From Desulfoscipio gibsoniae DSM 7213 (GTDB lineage Bacteria > Bacillota > Desulfotomaculia > Desulfotomaculales > Desulfallaceae), in contig NC_021184.1 of the NCBI RefSeq assembly GCF_000233715.2, positions 1,116,001 through 1,180,000 of the forward strand: a stretch of DNA of 64,000 nt, in the 5' to 3' direction. A program made the translations under genes and the position numbers. This document shows, piece after piece, positions 55,128-63,659 of this stretch (its first letter is position 1; each line of letters opens with the position of its first letter). A model generated the notes under the pieces. The model made no database searches and was not told the DNA's origin. It was given only the letters and a program-made list of their open reading frames with translations.

Positions 55128-57212
55128 ATGAATGGATTTTATAGGATCGGGATTGATGTGGGGGGCACCTTTACTGATTTTCTTCTTGTTAATGATTTAG
55201 GAGAAAGCTTAGTTTATAAAACCCCAACCACGCCAAAAGATCCTACCGAAGGGGTTTTTACCGGCCTCAAGTTAATGGCTGGAGATAAAGATCTTAGCGT
55301 TGTTGAGTTTTTAAGCCAGGTAAAAATTATAGTACACGGCACAACCATAACAACTAATGCAACTCTTACGGGGGAAGGTGCAAAGACTGGTTTTATTACC
55401 ACCAAGGGGTTTCGGGATTGTCTTAACATGCGGCGTGGTATGAGGGAAGAACAATATAATCCCAAACAAAGCCCACCCCCTCCACTGGTACCACGTTATT
55501 TGATTCAAGTGGTGGATGAAAGGGTAAATTGTGAGGGGCATGAGGTTACCCCGTTAAACGAAGACGATGTGCGCAGGGCCATCCGGTTTTTTAAGCAGGA
55601 AGGCGTTGAAGCGGTTGCGGTTAGCCTTTTATTTTCCTTTTTTAACCCGGCCCACGAACAAAGAATCAAAGAAATAATAACCGAAGAAGCGCCAGGGTTA
55701 TATGTTTCACTGTCATCTGAAGTGCTGCCCCAGGTTCGGGTTTACGAGCGTCACAGCACAACCGCACTGAACGCATATGTCGGCCCGCCGTTGTCTCGGT
55801 ATCTAACCAAACTTAAGGGACGCTTAGCTCAGGAAGGTTTCGGTGGTACCTTGTTGATTATGCAGTCCAACGGCGGTGTAATGGCTCCCGAGATCGCTAT
55901 CAGGTTTGCATCAAACACTCTTTTGTCCGGTCCGGCCTCAGGCCCTACTGCCGGCGTATTTTACGCGGAATCACAATCAGCCCGCGACATTATTACTATT
56001 GATATGGGGGGCACCAGCTTTGACGTATGCCTGGTAAAGGATAAAAAACCTGCGTTTACCGAGGAAGGACAGGTGGGAGGATATCGTCTTGCCTCGCCGA
56101 TAATAGATATTCATACAATCGGGGCGGGTGGCGGAAGTATTGCCTGGGTTGACCCGGGTGGAATTCTTTGTGTGGGGCCTAAAAGTGCCGGTTCGGAACC
56201 GGGCCCTGTGTGTTACGGGCATGGGGGGACGCAGCCAACCGTAACAGATGCCAATTTGGTTTTGGGATATTTAGCTGCTGACTTTTTTTATGGTGGCAAA
56301 TTAAAACTGGATTTGGATTCGGCAAGAAGAGCAGTGGGTAACCTGGCTTCCGAACTCGGATTGGATATAGAAACCACTGCCGCCGGTATTTACAAAATTG
56401 TTAACGCCAATATGGCTGATGGAGTTAGGGAAGTTTCGGTGCGTCGCGGCCATGATCCACGGGAATTTGCCCTGGTTGTGGCGGGTGGTGCCGGACCTAT
56501 TCACGCTGCTGCTATTGCCAGTGAACTAGATATTTCGCTGATTATCATTCCCCGTGAATCATCAGTATTTTGCGCCGCCGGAATGCTCATCTCCGATTTA
56601 AAGCATGATTTTGTGCGCACTTATAACGCTCCGGTGGGGCAGCATGACCTGATTAAGATAAAAGAGCTATATCAAGAGATGAGAGATGAGGCTATGCGTA
56701 CTCTTGCAGCGGAAGGAATTTCACGGGAAGCTGTTAAGCTGCTGTATAGAGCCGATTTGCGTTACATCGGCCAGTTTAACGATGTAGGGGTAGTCTGGGA
56801 GGAAACACTCATTGAAGATGCTATCCAAAATTTAAGCGGTGCTTTCCATAAACGACACGATACGCTATATGGTTATTCTATGCCGGGGGCGCCGCTGGAA
56901 TTTATGAACTTACGTATGTTAGCCACAGGAGTAACAGATAAACCGTCTTTCAATAAGTTTCCCTATGTGGGTAGGGACGCATCAGATGCATTGAAGGGCG
57001 AACGCCCTGTATATTTTGATGGTAATTTTATAAACACGCCTGTTTACGACGGCCTAAGGATGGGTTACGGCAACTTGATACAGGGGCCGGCTATTGTAGA
57101 ACAGCCCACTACTACCATTATTGTTACACCGGAATTTGATTTAACCTGTGATGAATATAACGATTATATACTTTATCCAAAGGGCGTTAAATATAACCAT
57201 ATACCCAGGTAA
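55128..57212 (+). CDS. HyuA-family ATP-dependent subunit, copy 2
   Basis: A 694-residue protein closely similar throughout to the copy at 40038 (same loops GIDVGGTFTDFLL, IDMGGTSFDVCLV, GAGGGSIAW and the same ends of domains). The ATPase site appears intact. Gene order HyuA-HyuB repeats that of copy 1, so the pair arose by duplication of a two-gene unit, and the two may serve different substrates. ATG after GGGGGGAAAAGGG, 21 bases beyond the preceding gene. Confidence 0.82.
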   Translation: MNGFYRIGIDVGGTFTDFLLVNDLGESLVYKTPTTPKDPTEGVFTGLKLMAGDKDLSVVEFLSQVKIIVHGTTITTNATLTGEGAKTGFITTKGFRDCLNMRRGMREEQYNPKQSPPPPLVPRYLIQVVDERVNCEGHEVTPLNEDDVRRAIRFFKQEGVEAVAVSLLFSFFNPAHEQRIKEIITEEAPGLYVSLSSEVLPQVRVYERHSTTALNAYVGPPLSRYLTKLKGRLAQEGFGGTLLIMQSNGGVMAPEIAIRFASNTLLSGPASGPTAGVFYAESQSARDIITIDMGGTSFDVCLVKDKKPAFTEEGQVGGYRLASPIIDIHTIGAGGGSIAWVDPGGILCVGPKSAGSEPGPVCYGHGGTQPTVTDANLVLGYLAADFFYGGKLKLDLDSARRAVGNLASELGLDIETTAAGIYKIVNANMADGVREVSVRRGHDPREFALVVAGGAGPIHAAAIASELDISLIIIPRESSVFCAAGMLISDLKHDFVRTYNAPVGQHDLIKIKELYQEMRDEAMRTLAAEGISREAVKLLYRADLRYIGQFNDVGVVWEETLIEDAIQNLSGAFHKRHDTLYGYSMPGAPLEFMNLRMLATGVTDKPSFNKFPYVGRDASDALKGERPVYFDGNFINTPVYDGLRMGYGNLIQGPAIVEQPTTTIIVTPEFDLTCDEYNDYILYPKGVKYNHIPR

Positions 57213-57226
57213 AGGAAGGGTGAAAA

Positions 57227-58981
57227 ATGGGTACTGAATCTAAAATAAATCCAATTTTAGTAGCCGTTATCGGTAATCGTTTTGATGCTATAACCAAGGA
57301 AATAGGGGAAACTATGCTACGGACGTCCCGTTCTCCCATTTTTAGTGAGGCCCGGGACCTGGTGACAGCGGTTTTTGACAAACACTGCCGTTTAGTGGCC
57401 CAAACCGCCTATATACCAATCCTGATGGGTGCTTTACCTTTTGTCGTAAAAGCTATTGCTGAACATTTCCAGGGGGATATTCACGAGGGAGACGTATTTA
57501 TTCTAAATGATCCATTTAGCGGTAATAATCACCCGCCGGATATTAACGTGGTCAAACCGGTTTTCTGGGAGGGCGAGCTGCAGTTCTGGTCTGTTTCTAA
57601 GGGACACCACGCAGATGTAGGTGGAGGCGGTGTGGCCGGCTATAATCCGAATGCTAAGTCTATTTATGAAGAATGTTTGCGTATACCACCGACCCGTTTG
57701 TACCATAAGGGCCAATATCAAAAGGATGTCTGGAACTTTATTCTTAATAACGTATTTCTAACTTTTCTGGTAGAAGGGGATTTACACTGTCAGGTAGGGG
57801 CTTGCAAAATTGGTGAAAGAGGGCTGCACGGATTACTTGGAAAATATGGACCCGATGTTTTATACGATGCTATAAATGAGTTATTTGATGCCTCCGAGCG
57901 GCAAATGCGTGCCCAGATCGCTAAGATTCCTGACGGTACTTATTATGCCGAGCGATATATAGATCATGATGGAATTAATAAGGATAAAATGATTAAGGTT
58001 GCGGTAAATATTACAGTTAAGGGTGATGATATCACTTTTGATCTGTCCCCAAGCGACCCTCAAACGCCCGGTTATGTAAATAGTACGTTACCTAATACTT
58101 CTTCAGCCTGCTACCTATCCCTTGTTACTGCCATAAATCCGGAGGCACGTATTAATGAAGGTGCCATGCGTCCGGTCAACATCATCGCACCTGAAGGGTT
58201 AGTGGTAAATGCAAAGCATCCGGCTCCCACCACCTGCTGCACCATTACCACTGCGGCTACCATTATCGAAGCGAACTGGTTGGCTTTGGCGCAAAGCATC
58301 CCCATGCAGGCGCAAGCGGGCTGGGGTAGATGGTGTTCGCCGACTACTGTAGGTTTTAACACTAGAACAGGGCGGCCCTTTGCCGATATTCATTTTATGT
58401 GCAAGGGCGGCGGCGGAGCTACGTATGGTTATGATGGTTGGGATCACATTGGGGTGGTGGTTTGCTCCGGCGGGCTGCGCTCACCGGATCCTGAACTGCA
58501 TGAGATGGTTAATCCGTATTTTTTGTTACAGTATGAATACTGGCCGGATAGTGCCGGGGCAGGCCAGTGGCGCGGTGGAATGGGAGTAATTTATCGCTGG
58601 CGTGTCGATGCGCCCAATATTCCGGCTGCTAACTTTGGCGGCGGTTTAAGGGATGAAACAGCGCCCTTTGGTCTTGCCGGGGGGAAACCGGCTCCCAAAC
58701 ACATATTGTATTTGAAAAAAACGAGCGGAGAGACAATTAAAGTTGAAGCTGAAACCTTCTATCAATTCGATTTAGGCGATATTTTTGAAATATATCAAAG
58801 TGGCGGCGGTGGTTTTGGCAATCCCTATGATCGCCCGGTAGAAAAAGTTCATCAGGATGTACTTAATGGTATTGTTTCTGTGGAAAAAGCCTTGGAGGAT
58901 TACGGTGTGGTAATCAAACGGGATAATTTTGAGGTTGATGTGGAAGCTACCGAACGAATTAGAAACAAATCAATGGCGTGA
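57227..58981 (+). CDS. HyuB-family subunit, copy 2
   Basis: A 584-residue paralogue of the protein at 42151, with the same blocks (RTSRSPIFSEARDL, HHADVGGGGVAGYN, SGGGGFGNPYD). It pairs with the HyuA protein just upstream (14-base gap, GGAAGGG ribosome site). A strong terminator begins at its stop codon, so this ends the operon that starts with the mutase. Confidence 0.82.
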   Translation: MGTESKINPILVAVIGNRFDAITKEIGETMLRTSRSPIFSEARDLVTAVFDKHCRLVAQTAYIPILMGALPFVVKAIAEHFQGDIHEGDVFILNDPFSGNNHPPDINVVKPVFWEGELQFWSVSKGHHADVGGGGVAGYNPNAKSIYEECLRIPPTRLYHKGQYQKDVWNFILNNVFLTFLVEGDLHCQVGACKIGERGLHGLLGKYGPDVLYDAINELFDASERQMRAQIAKIPDGTYYAERYIDHDGINKDKMIKVAVNITVKGDDITFDLSPSDPQTPGYVNSTLPNTSSACYLSLVTAINPEARINEGAMRPVNIIAPEGLVVNAKHPAPTTCCTITTAATIIEANWLALAQSIPMQAQAGWGRWCSPTTVGFNTRTGRPFADIHFMCKGGGGATYGYDGWDHIGVVVCSGGLRSPDPELHEMVNPYFLLQYEYWPDSAGAGQWRGGMGVIYRWRVDAPNIPAANFGGGLRDETAPFGLAGGKPAPKHILYLKKTSGETIKVEAETFYQFDLGDIFEIYQSGGGGFGNPYDRPVEKVHQDVLNGIVSVEKALEDYGVVIKRDNFEVDVEATERIRNKSMA

Positions 58982-58982
58982 T

Positions 58983-59017
58983 GTGTTGCAAGCCCGTTTT
59001 CTACGGGCTTGCAACAC
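58983..59017 (+). terminator. terminator of the mutase-HyuAB operon
   Basis: A perfect 15-bp stem (GTGTTGCAAGCCCGT with its complement ending at 59017) and a five-base loop start two bases into the region following the HyuB stop codon. There is no strong T run, but the stem is very stable. Confidence 0.75.
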
Positions 59018-59020
59018 AGG

Positions 59021-59170
59021 TGGTATATTACTGGTGTGATTCTAGCGACCGAGGCGGGGCAGTCCATGGTATTTAATGTAGCTGCATTAGCGTTTCTCTT
59101 TGGTGCTCTTGCCGTATATATATTAGGTCCTGAAACAAAGGGGAAATATTTGGAGGAGGTCAGTTCGTAA
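59021..59170 (+). pseudogene. C-terminal fragment of an MFS transporter gene
   Basis: An open frame without a start codon encodes ATEAGQSMVFNVAALAF, a membrane helix, then LGPETKGKYLEEVSS and a stop at 59170. The PETKGxxLEE ending is the classic tail of sugar/organic-acid MFS transporters. More than 350 residues are missing. It is sandwiched between the HyuAB terminator and the molybdenum hydroxylase genes. Confidence 0.8.
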
Positions 59171-59191
59171 CTATCGCTAGGAGGTGGTTAA

Positions 59192-60079
59192 ATGTTCAGA
59201 AGATTAAGAAATTTTGATTATCAAGAAGCGGAAACGGTCGATGAAGCTGTAGGAATTTTATATTCATGTGGTGGCAAGGCAGCGGTACTTGCCGGGGGTG
59301 TTGGTCTCATAGGAGACATGAAAAGGGGAAGTAAGTCTCCTGAGGTGGTAGTTAGTATTAAAAAAATATCAGATTTAGATTATATTGCAAAAAATGAATC
59401 GGACTTCCTAAGAATTGGTGCTCTAACTTCTATAAGAACCGCTGAACTTTCGCCGATTATTCGGGCAGGCTATCCGGCATTGTTTGATGCTGTTAGCCAA
59501 ATAGCTTCCGTACAGGTAAAAACAATGAGTACACTTGTAGGTAACCTTTGCGTAGCTACCCCGGCATCAGACATAGCGCCTCCCCTTGCAGCTCTAGGTG
59601 CTCAACTTATTATATCGGGTCCCGGAAAAACAAGGTATGTTCCTCTTGAGCACTTTTACCTGGGTGTAGGTAAGACTGTTCTGGAACCGGGCGAACTGGT
59701 TACTGAGGTGTTGGTACCGTCTGTTCTTCCTGGAACTCATAGTGCTTTTCTAAAAATTGCACGAACCAGAGCTGATATTGCCAAAGTGAATGTAGCCGTC
59801 ACTATAAGAGTTGTGGATGGAATTTGCCAGGAAGCAAGAATTGTGTTAGGCTCTGTAGCTCCAACTGTCGTTAGGGCAAAAACAGCAGAAAGCCTGATTT
59901 TGAGTAATAGGCTTGAATCCAAGGTAATCGAAAAGGCTGCACAAGCTGCTGCTCAAGAGGTAAGACCTATAACTGATATTCGTTCTACAGAGGAATACAG
60001 AAAACAAATGGTTGCCGTATTGGTAAGGCGAGCCTTGGAAAAATGTTGTAAAAACTCCGGAGAGGTGAATACAGTATGA
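59192..60079 (+). CDS. molybdenum hydroxylase FAD subunit (CoxM/XdhB type)
   Basis: A 295-residue FAD-binding subunit: LAGGVGLIGDMKRG near residue 32 and STLVGNLCVATPASDIAPPL near 112 are the two FAD-binding loops of the family. It lacks the extra Cys-containing loop of 4-hydroxybenzoyl-CoA reductase, arguing against that enzyme. AGGAGG precedes the ATG. It overlaps the Fe-S subunit gene by four bases. Confidence 0.87.
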   Translation: MFRRLRNFDYQEAETVDEAVGILYSCGGKAAVLAGGVGLIGDMKRGSKSPEVVVSIKKISDLDYIAKNESDFLRIGALTSIRTAELSPIIRAGYPALFDAVSQIASVQVKTMSTLVGNLCVATPASDIAPPLAALGAQLIISGPGKTRYVPLEHFYLGVGKTVLEPGELVTEVLVPSVLPGTHSAFLKIARTRADIAKVNVAVTIRVVDGICQEARIVLGSVAPTVVRAKTAESLILSNRLESKVIEKAAQAAAQEVRPITDIRSTEEYRKQMVAVLVRRALEKCCKNSGEVNTV

Positions 60080-60546
60080 AAAAGGAACTGGCGACGTTTA
60101 TCGTTAATGGAGTGTCACATGACGTGGTTATAACCTCGAACATGACACTTGTTGAGTTGTTGCGTGATGAACTGAATCTAACCGGTGCGCGAGAGAGTTG
60201 TGGAGATGGCGATTGCGGGTGTTGCACAGTGTTGATTGACGGCAAACCAACTCTGGCATGCCTTACACTGGCCGTAACCGTAAAAAGGAAAAACATTTTG
60301 ACCATTGAGGGATTGGCAGAAGGTGAGAATTTACATCCTCTTCAAAAGTCGTTTGTAGAGCACGGTGCTCTCCAGTGTGGGTACTGTACTCCTGGAATGA
60401 TACTTTCCGCCAAATTTCTCTTGGATGAAAATCCAAATCCAAAAAGGGAAGAAGTCAAAAAAGGGTTGGGTGGAAATTTGTGCCGGTGTACCGGCTATAA
60501 CAAGATTATTAAGGCGGTGTTGTCAGTCGGGGGAGGGGGTAAATGA
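60076..60546 (+). CDS. molybdenum hydroxylase [2Fe-2S] subunit (CoxS/XdhC type)
   Basis: A 156-residue protein with two [2Fe-2S] sites: the plant-type set ESCGDGDCGCCTVLIDG with a later Cys in LACLTLA, and the C-terminal set CGYCTPGM with NLCRCTGY. It carries electrons from the molybdenum site to FAD. Length is typical. Confidence 0.9.
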   Translation: MKKELATFIVNGVSHDVVITSNMTLVELLRDELNLTGARESCGDGDCGCCTVLIDGKPTLACLTLAVTVKRKNILTIEGLAEGENLHPLQKSFVEHGALQCGYCTPGMILSAKFLLDENPNPKREEVKKGLGGNLCRCTGYNKIIKAVLSVGGGGK

Positions 60547-60547
60547 A

Positions 60548-62839
60548 ATGGGTCAGAAGTTATCCGTTGTCGGTAAAAGTTTACCATTAAAAGAAGCGTG
60601 GGATAAGGTAACCGGTAAAGCACAATACAGTACTACTATGAATTTACCCGGTATGTTGGTCGGTAAGATTTTAAGGAGTCCTCACGCTCATGCACGAATA
60701 GTTAGTATTGACATAAGTAAAGCCAGAGCGCTACCCGGTGTCAAGGCAGTTGTCACTGCTAATGATTTCCCAAAGAAATTATTTACGGTTAATGTGATGC
60801 ATTGGCAGTTGGATGGGGGCGAACTGATGGACATGTACCTCTTTGCCGATGTTGCTCGTTACATTGGTGATCCAATAGCTGCAGTGGCTGCCGTGAACGA
60901 GGAAATTGCAAAAGAAGCACTGGCACTCATTCACGTGGAATATGAAGTTTTGCCGGCTGTTTTCACGGTGGAGGATGCGGTAAAAGAGGGCGCGCCTCAG
61001 ATACGCGATAACGCTGCAGGTAATATAGTCGTGCCACCTATGTCAGTATTTCCCACAGGTGATATGGAACAGGGGTTTAAAGAGGCGGACGTGGTCGTCG
61101 AGGGAACCTATACCACCTCTAAAGCAATACAGGCCGGGATGGAGAATGCGTGCAGTATTGCAAGCTATAACTCCGGTACGGGGAGGTTGACAGTGTGGAG
61201 TCAGACTCAGCTCCCTCATATGGCTAGGAGGATGATTGCTCATTTATTCGATATGGACGAAGGTAGGGTCAGAATTATACAGCCCTATGCCGGTAATGGG
61301 TTTGGAGCAGGAACGGATTTAAATTGCGAACCGCAATGTTGTGCGCTGGCAATAAAGGCATGTGCACCAGTGAAAATCATGTACGACCGAGCGGAAGACT
61401 TTTCCAACCGGCTCACCCGCGAACACATATGTAAAATTGAAATGAAGATTGGCGCTAAGCAAGATGGTACACCAACCGCATTGAAAGCCAAGTACACAGG
61501 TGATGCAGGAGCCTATATGGCGAAAACAGCTTCTGGTGCGGGCGTTGCCCTTGCTTCCAATATTACCTGCTATGAGATACCAAATATATACCAGGAAATA
61601 GAGGTAGTGTATACCAACCACGTGGCGTGTGGAGCGTTTAGAGGATTTGGCGGCATGCAGTCGACTTTTGTGCGCGAAACATTAGTGGATGAAATTTGCC
61701 AAAAAGTTGGGATGGATCCGGTAGAATTCAGGATGAAATTTCACAGGAAGGTCGGTGGTCTGGGGTGGTTTCCAGGGACCAAGATCACCAGTTGCGCGCT
61801 TGATAAGTGTTTAGAGATAGGAGCAGAGAAAATAGGTTGGAAGGAAAAGAGGGCCAGAAAGAAGGAAGGGATTCGAAGAAAAGGTGTAGGTGTTGCGTGT
61901 ATGGGTTGGTTGAGCGGTGCCCAGCCAATGCTTTTGGAGCTTTCAAATGCCCTTCTAAAGTTTAATGAAGACGGCTCATGCAATATGATTGTAACTCCAG
62001 GGAATATAGGACAGGGATGTTTGGGTTCATTGTCCCAAATCGCAGCCGAAGTACTAGGATTAAATTATGAGGATATTCATCCGATATCCTATGACACCGA
62101 CTTAACCGAGTGGTCCGTTGGAACTCATGCCTCCCGGGGGCTTTATTGTTTGGGACTCGCGGTGAAAAAGGCCGCCGAAAACGCCAGGGAACAGTTTCTT
62201 AGAAGGGCTGCTAATATTTTAAAGGTAGCTCCTGTTGAACTCGCAATGGGTGGTAAAAGAATTTATGTTGCCGCAGATCCACAAAAGGGGATTTCAGTGG
62301 CAGACGTGGCCAAGGATGCCATTTATAACTATAGTGGAAACAGCGAACAGATCACTGCCCGTGCCAGTATTACGCCCACTGCTTTTGCGCCTCCCTGGCA
62401 GGCGGGCTTTGTAGACCTTGAGGTTGACATGGAGACCGGGCAAGTATCGATAATCAAATGGATAACGGTTCACGATATTGGAAAAGCGATCAATCCAATG
62501 ACAGTTGAAGGCCAGCTCGACGGAGGAACCGGTCAAGGTATAGGGTTTGCGCTGTATGAGGACACCATTATTAGTACCGAAAACGGGAAAATGGTAGCGG
62601 ACGGGTTTGACAAGTACAAGATCCCGTCCATCCTGGATATGCCGGATAACGAGTCCTTGCTGGTGGAAGAGGAAGACCCCACAGGCCCGTTTGGGGCAAA
62701 AAGCGTGGGTGAGTCGGGGATCTTCCTGCAAGCGCCTGCCATAGCTAATGCTATCTACGATGCTGTAGGTGTAAGAATTAGGGATGTTCCAATAACACCG
62801 GAAAGAATTATGAGTGCATTAAAAGCGAAAGGTCAATGA
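60548..62839 (+). CDS. molybdenum hydroxylase catalytic subunit (CoxL/XdhA type)
   Basis: A 763-residue molybdenum-cytosine- or molybdopterin-binding subunit. Visible motifs: RSPHAHARI near the start, NGFGAGTD, CGAFRGFGGMQ, GQGCLGSLSQIAAE and the catalytic Glu in KSVGESGIF. The family hydroxylates N-heteroaromatic rings, aldehydes or CoA-bound aromatics, or dehydroxylates them; the substrate is unknown. The ATG at 60548 (one base past the previous stop, GGGGGAGGGGG upstream) is chosen over a longer frame overlapping the Fe-S gene. Confidence 0.87.
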   Translation: MGQKLSVVGKSLPLKEAWDKVTGKAQYSTTMNLPGMLVGKILRSPHAHARIVSIDISKARALPGVKAVVTANDFPKKLFTVNVMHWQLDGGELMDMYLFADVARYIGDPIAAVAAVNEEIAKEALALIHVEYEVLPAVFTVEDAVKEGAPQIRDNAAGNIVVPPMSVFPTGDMEQGFKEADVVVEGTYTTSKAIQAGMENACSIASYNSGTGRLTVWSQTQLPHMARRMIAHLFDMDEGRVRIIQPYAGNGFGAGTDLNCEPQCCALAIKACAPVKIMYDRAEDFSNRLTREHICKIEMKIGAKQDGTPTALKAKYTGDAGAYMAKTASGAGVALASNITCYEIPNIYQEIEVVYTNHVACGAFRGFGGMQSTFVRETLVDEICQKVGMDPVEFRMKFHRKVGGLGWFPGTKITSCALDKCLEIGAEKIGWKEKRARKKEGIRRKGVGVACMGWLSGAQPMLLELSNALLKFNEDGSCNMIVTPGNIGQGCLGSLSQIAAEVLGLNYEDIHPISYDTDLTEWSVGTHASRGLYCLGLAVKKAAENAREQFLRRAANILKVAPVELAMGGKRIYVAADPQKGISVADVAKDAIYNYSGNSEQITARASITPTAFAPPWQAGFVDLEVDMETGQVSIIKWITVHDIGKAINPMTVEGQLDGGTGQGIGFALYEDTIISTENGKMVADGFDKYKIPSILDMPDNESLLVEEEDPTGPFGAKSVGESGIFLQAPAIANAIYDAVGVRIRDVPITPERIMSALKAKGQ

Positions 62840-63072
62840 TTTGGACTCCATTCCATGAGGATAGGGGTATAACAATAGGGGTATAACATTAGATAAAAAA
62901 AATAAACCAGACTTTAATTATTAGTCATTTTTGTCAAAAATTGCAAAGGCTTAATGGATGGTTTGACAGATTTGACACACAGCAATTCATTTCGCGTAAG
63001 GATTAAGTAACTTAGTATTAAAAAACCACTACTCAACCCTGAATTTTGGACTTTCGCACTTAGTTTTTGAAG

Positions 63073-63088
63073 TGGTACATGATTTGCT
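63073..63088 (+). promoter_or_regulatory. sigma-54 promoter of the second MaoC-SDR unit
   Basis: TGGTACATGATTTGCT fits the -24/-12 consensus, with GG (63074-63075) and GC (63086-63087) correctly spaced and both halves good. Transcription should start near 63099. It lies just outside the exact repeat, so only this copy of the MaoC gene has it. The remainder of 62840-63164 shows nothing recognisable. Confidence 0.75.
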
Positions 63089-63135
63089 ACAAAATAAAAT
63101 TAAATCATTAATATTTAAACATTGGTTGATAGGTT

Positions 63136-63607
63136 ATTAATTATCGTTCAAGGAGGTCAAAGCCATGGGATACCAGTTACGCGGTAAAACATTTGACGAA
63201 TTTAGTATAGGTGAAGAATACTACACCGCCTCACGAACCATCACCGAATCAGACGTAGCAACATTTGCCGGCTTATCAGGTGACTACAACCCCCTGCATA
63301 CCGACGAAACCTTTATGCAAAACAGCCCGTTTGGTACTCGTATCGCCCACGGAGCATTAATCCTTTCCGTGGCCACCGGATTGGCTAATCAACTAGGCAT
63401 ATTTGAAGGAACCACCATAGCAGTACTGGAAATGACCACCCGATTTACCGGTGCCGTAAAATTTGGCGATACCATCCGGCTAGTACAAAAAATAGCCGAG
63501 AAAAAAGAAAGCAAAAAAGCCGACCGGGGCGTAGTAAATGTAGCCATAAAAGTGCTAAACCAGCGTGACGAATCAGTGCTTGAAGGAACCTGGGTAATCA
63601 TGCTCAC
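63136..63607 (+). repeat. 472-base exact direct repeat, copy 2
   Basis: Identical to 45609-46080 in the same orientation. After the stop codon the two copies still share an AAAAAAGAAAGG-type ribosome site, but only here does it lead into an intact SDR gene, so this is likely the original arrangement. Confidence 0.9.
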
Positions 63608-63620
63608 ACGTAAACAATGA
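63165..63620 (+). CDS. MaoC-type (R)-specific enoyl-CoA hydratase, copy 2
   Basis: A 151-residue hot-dog-fold hydratase identical in protein sequence to the gene at 45638, with the same catalytic region (GDYNPLHTDETF). Here it is followed by a 3-oxoacyl reductase-type SDR gene, giving the usual hydratase plus reductase pair for (R)-3-hydroxyacyl chemistry. Driven by a sigma-54 promoter. Confidence 0.87.
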   Translation: MGYQLRGKTFDEFSIGEEYYTASRTITESDVATFAGLSGDYNPLHTDETFMQNSPFGTRIAHGALILSVATGLANQLGIFEGTTIAVLEMTTRFTGAVKFGDTIRLVQKIAEKKESKKADRGVVNVAIKVLNQRDESVLEGTWVIMLTRKQ

Positions 63621-63659
63621 TCAATATTAAATTTTAAAAAAGAAAGGAAGTAAAAACTT

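Noticed and set aside
59192-62839. Molybdenum hydroxylase as 4-hydroxybenzoyl-CoA reductase
   Set aside because: Attractive in this setting, but the FAD subunit lacks the extra Cys-bearing loop of that enzyme, so only the general family is given.
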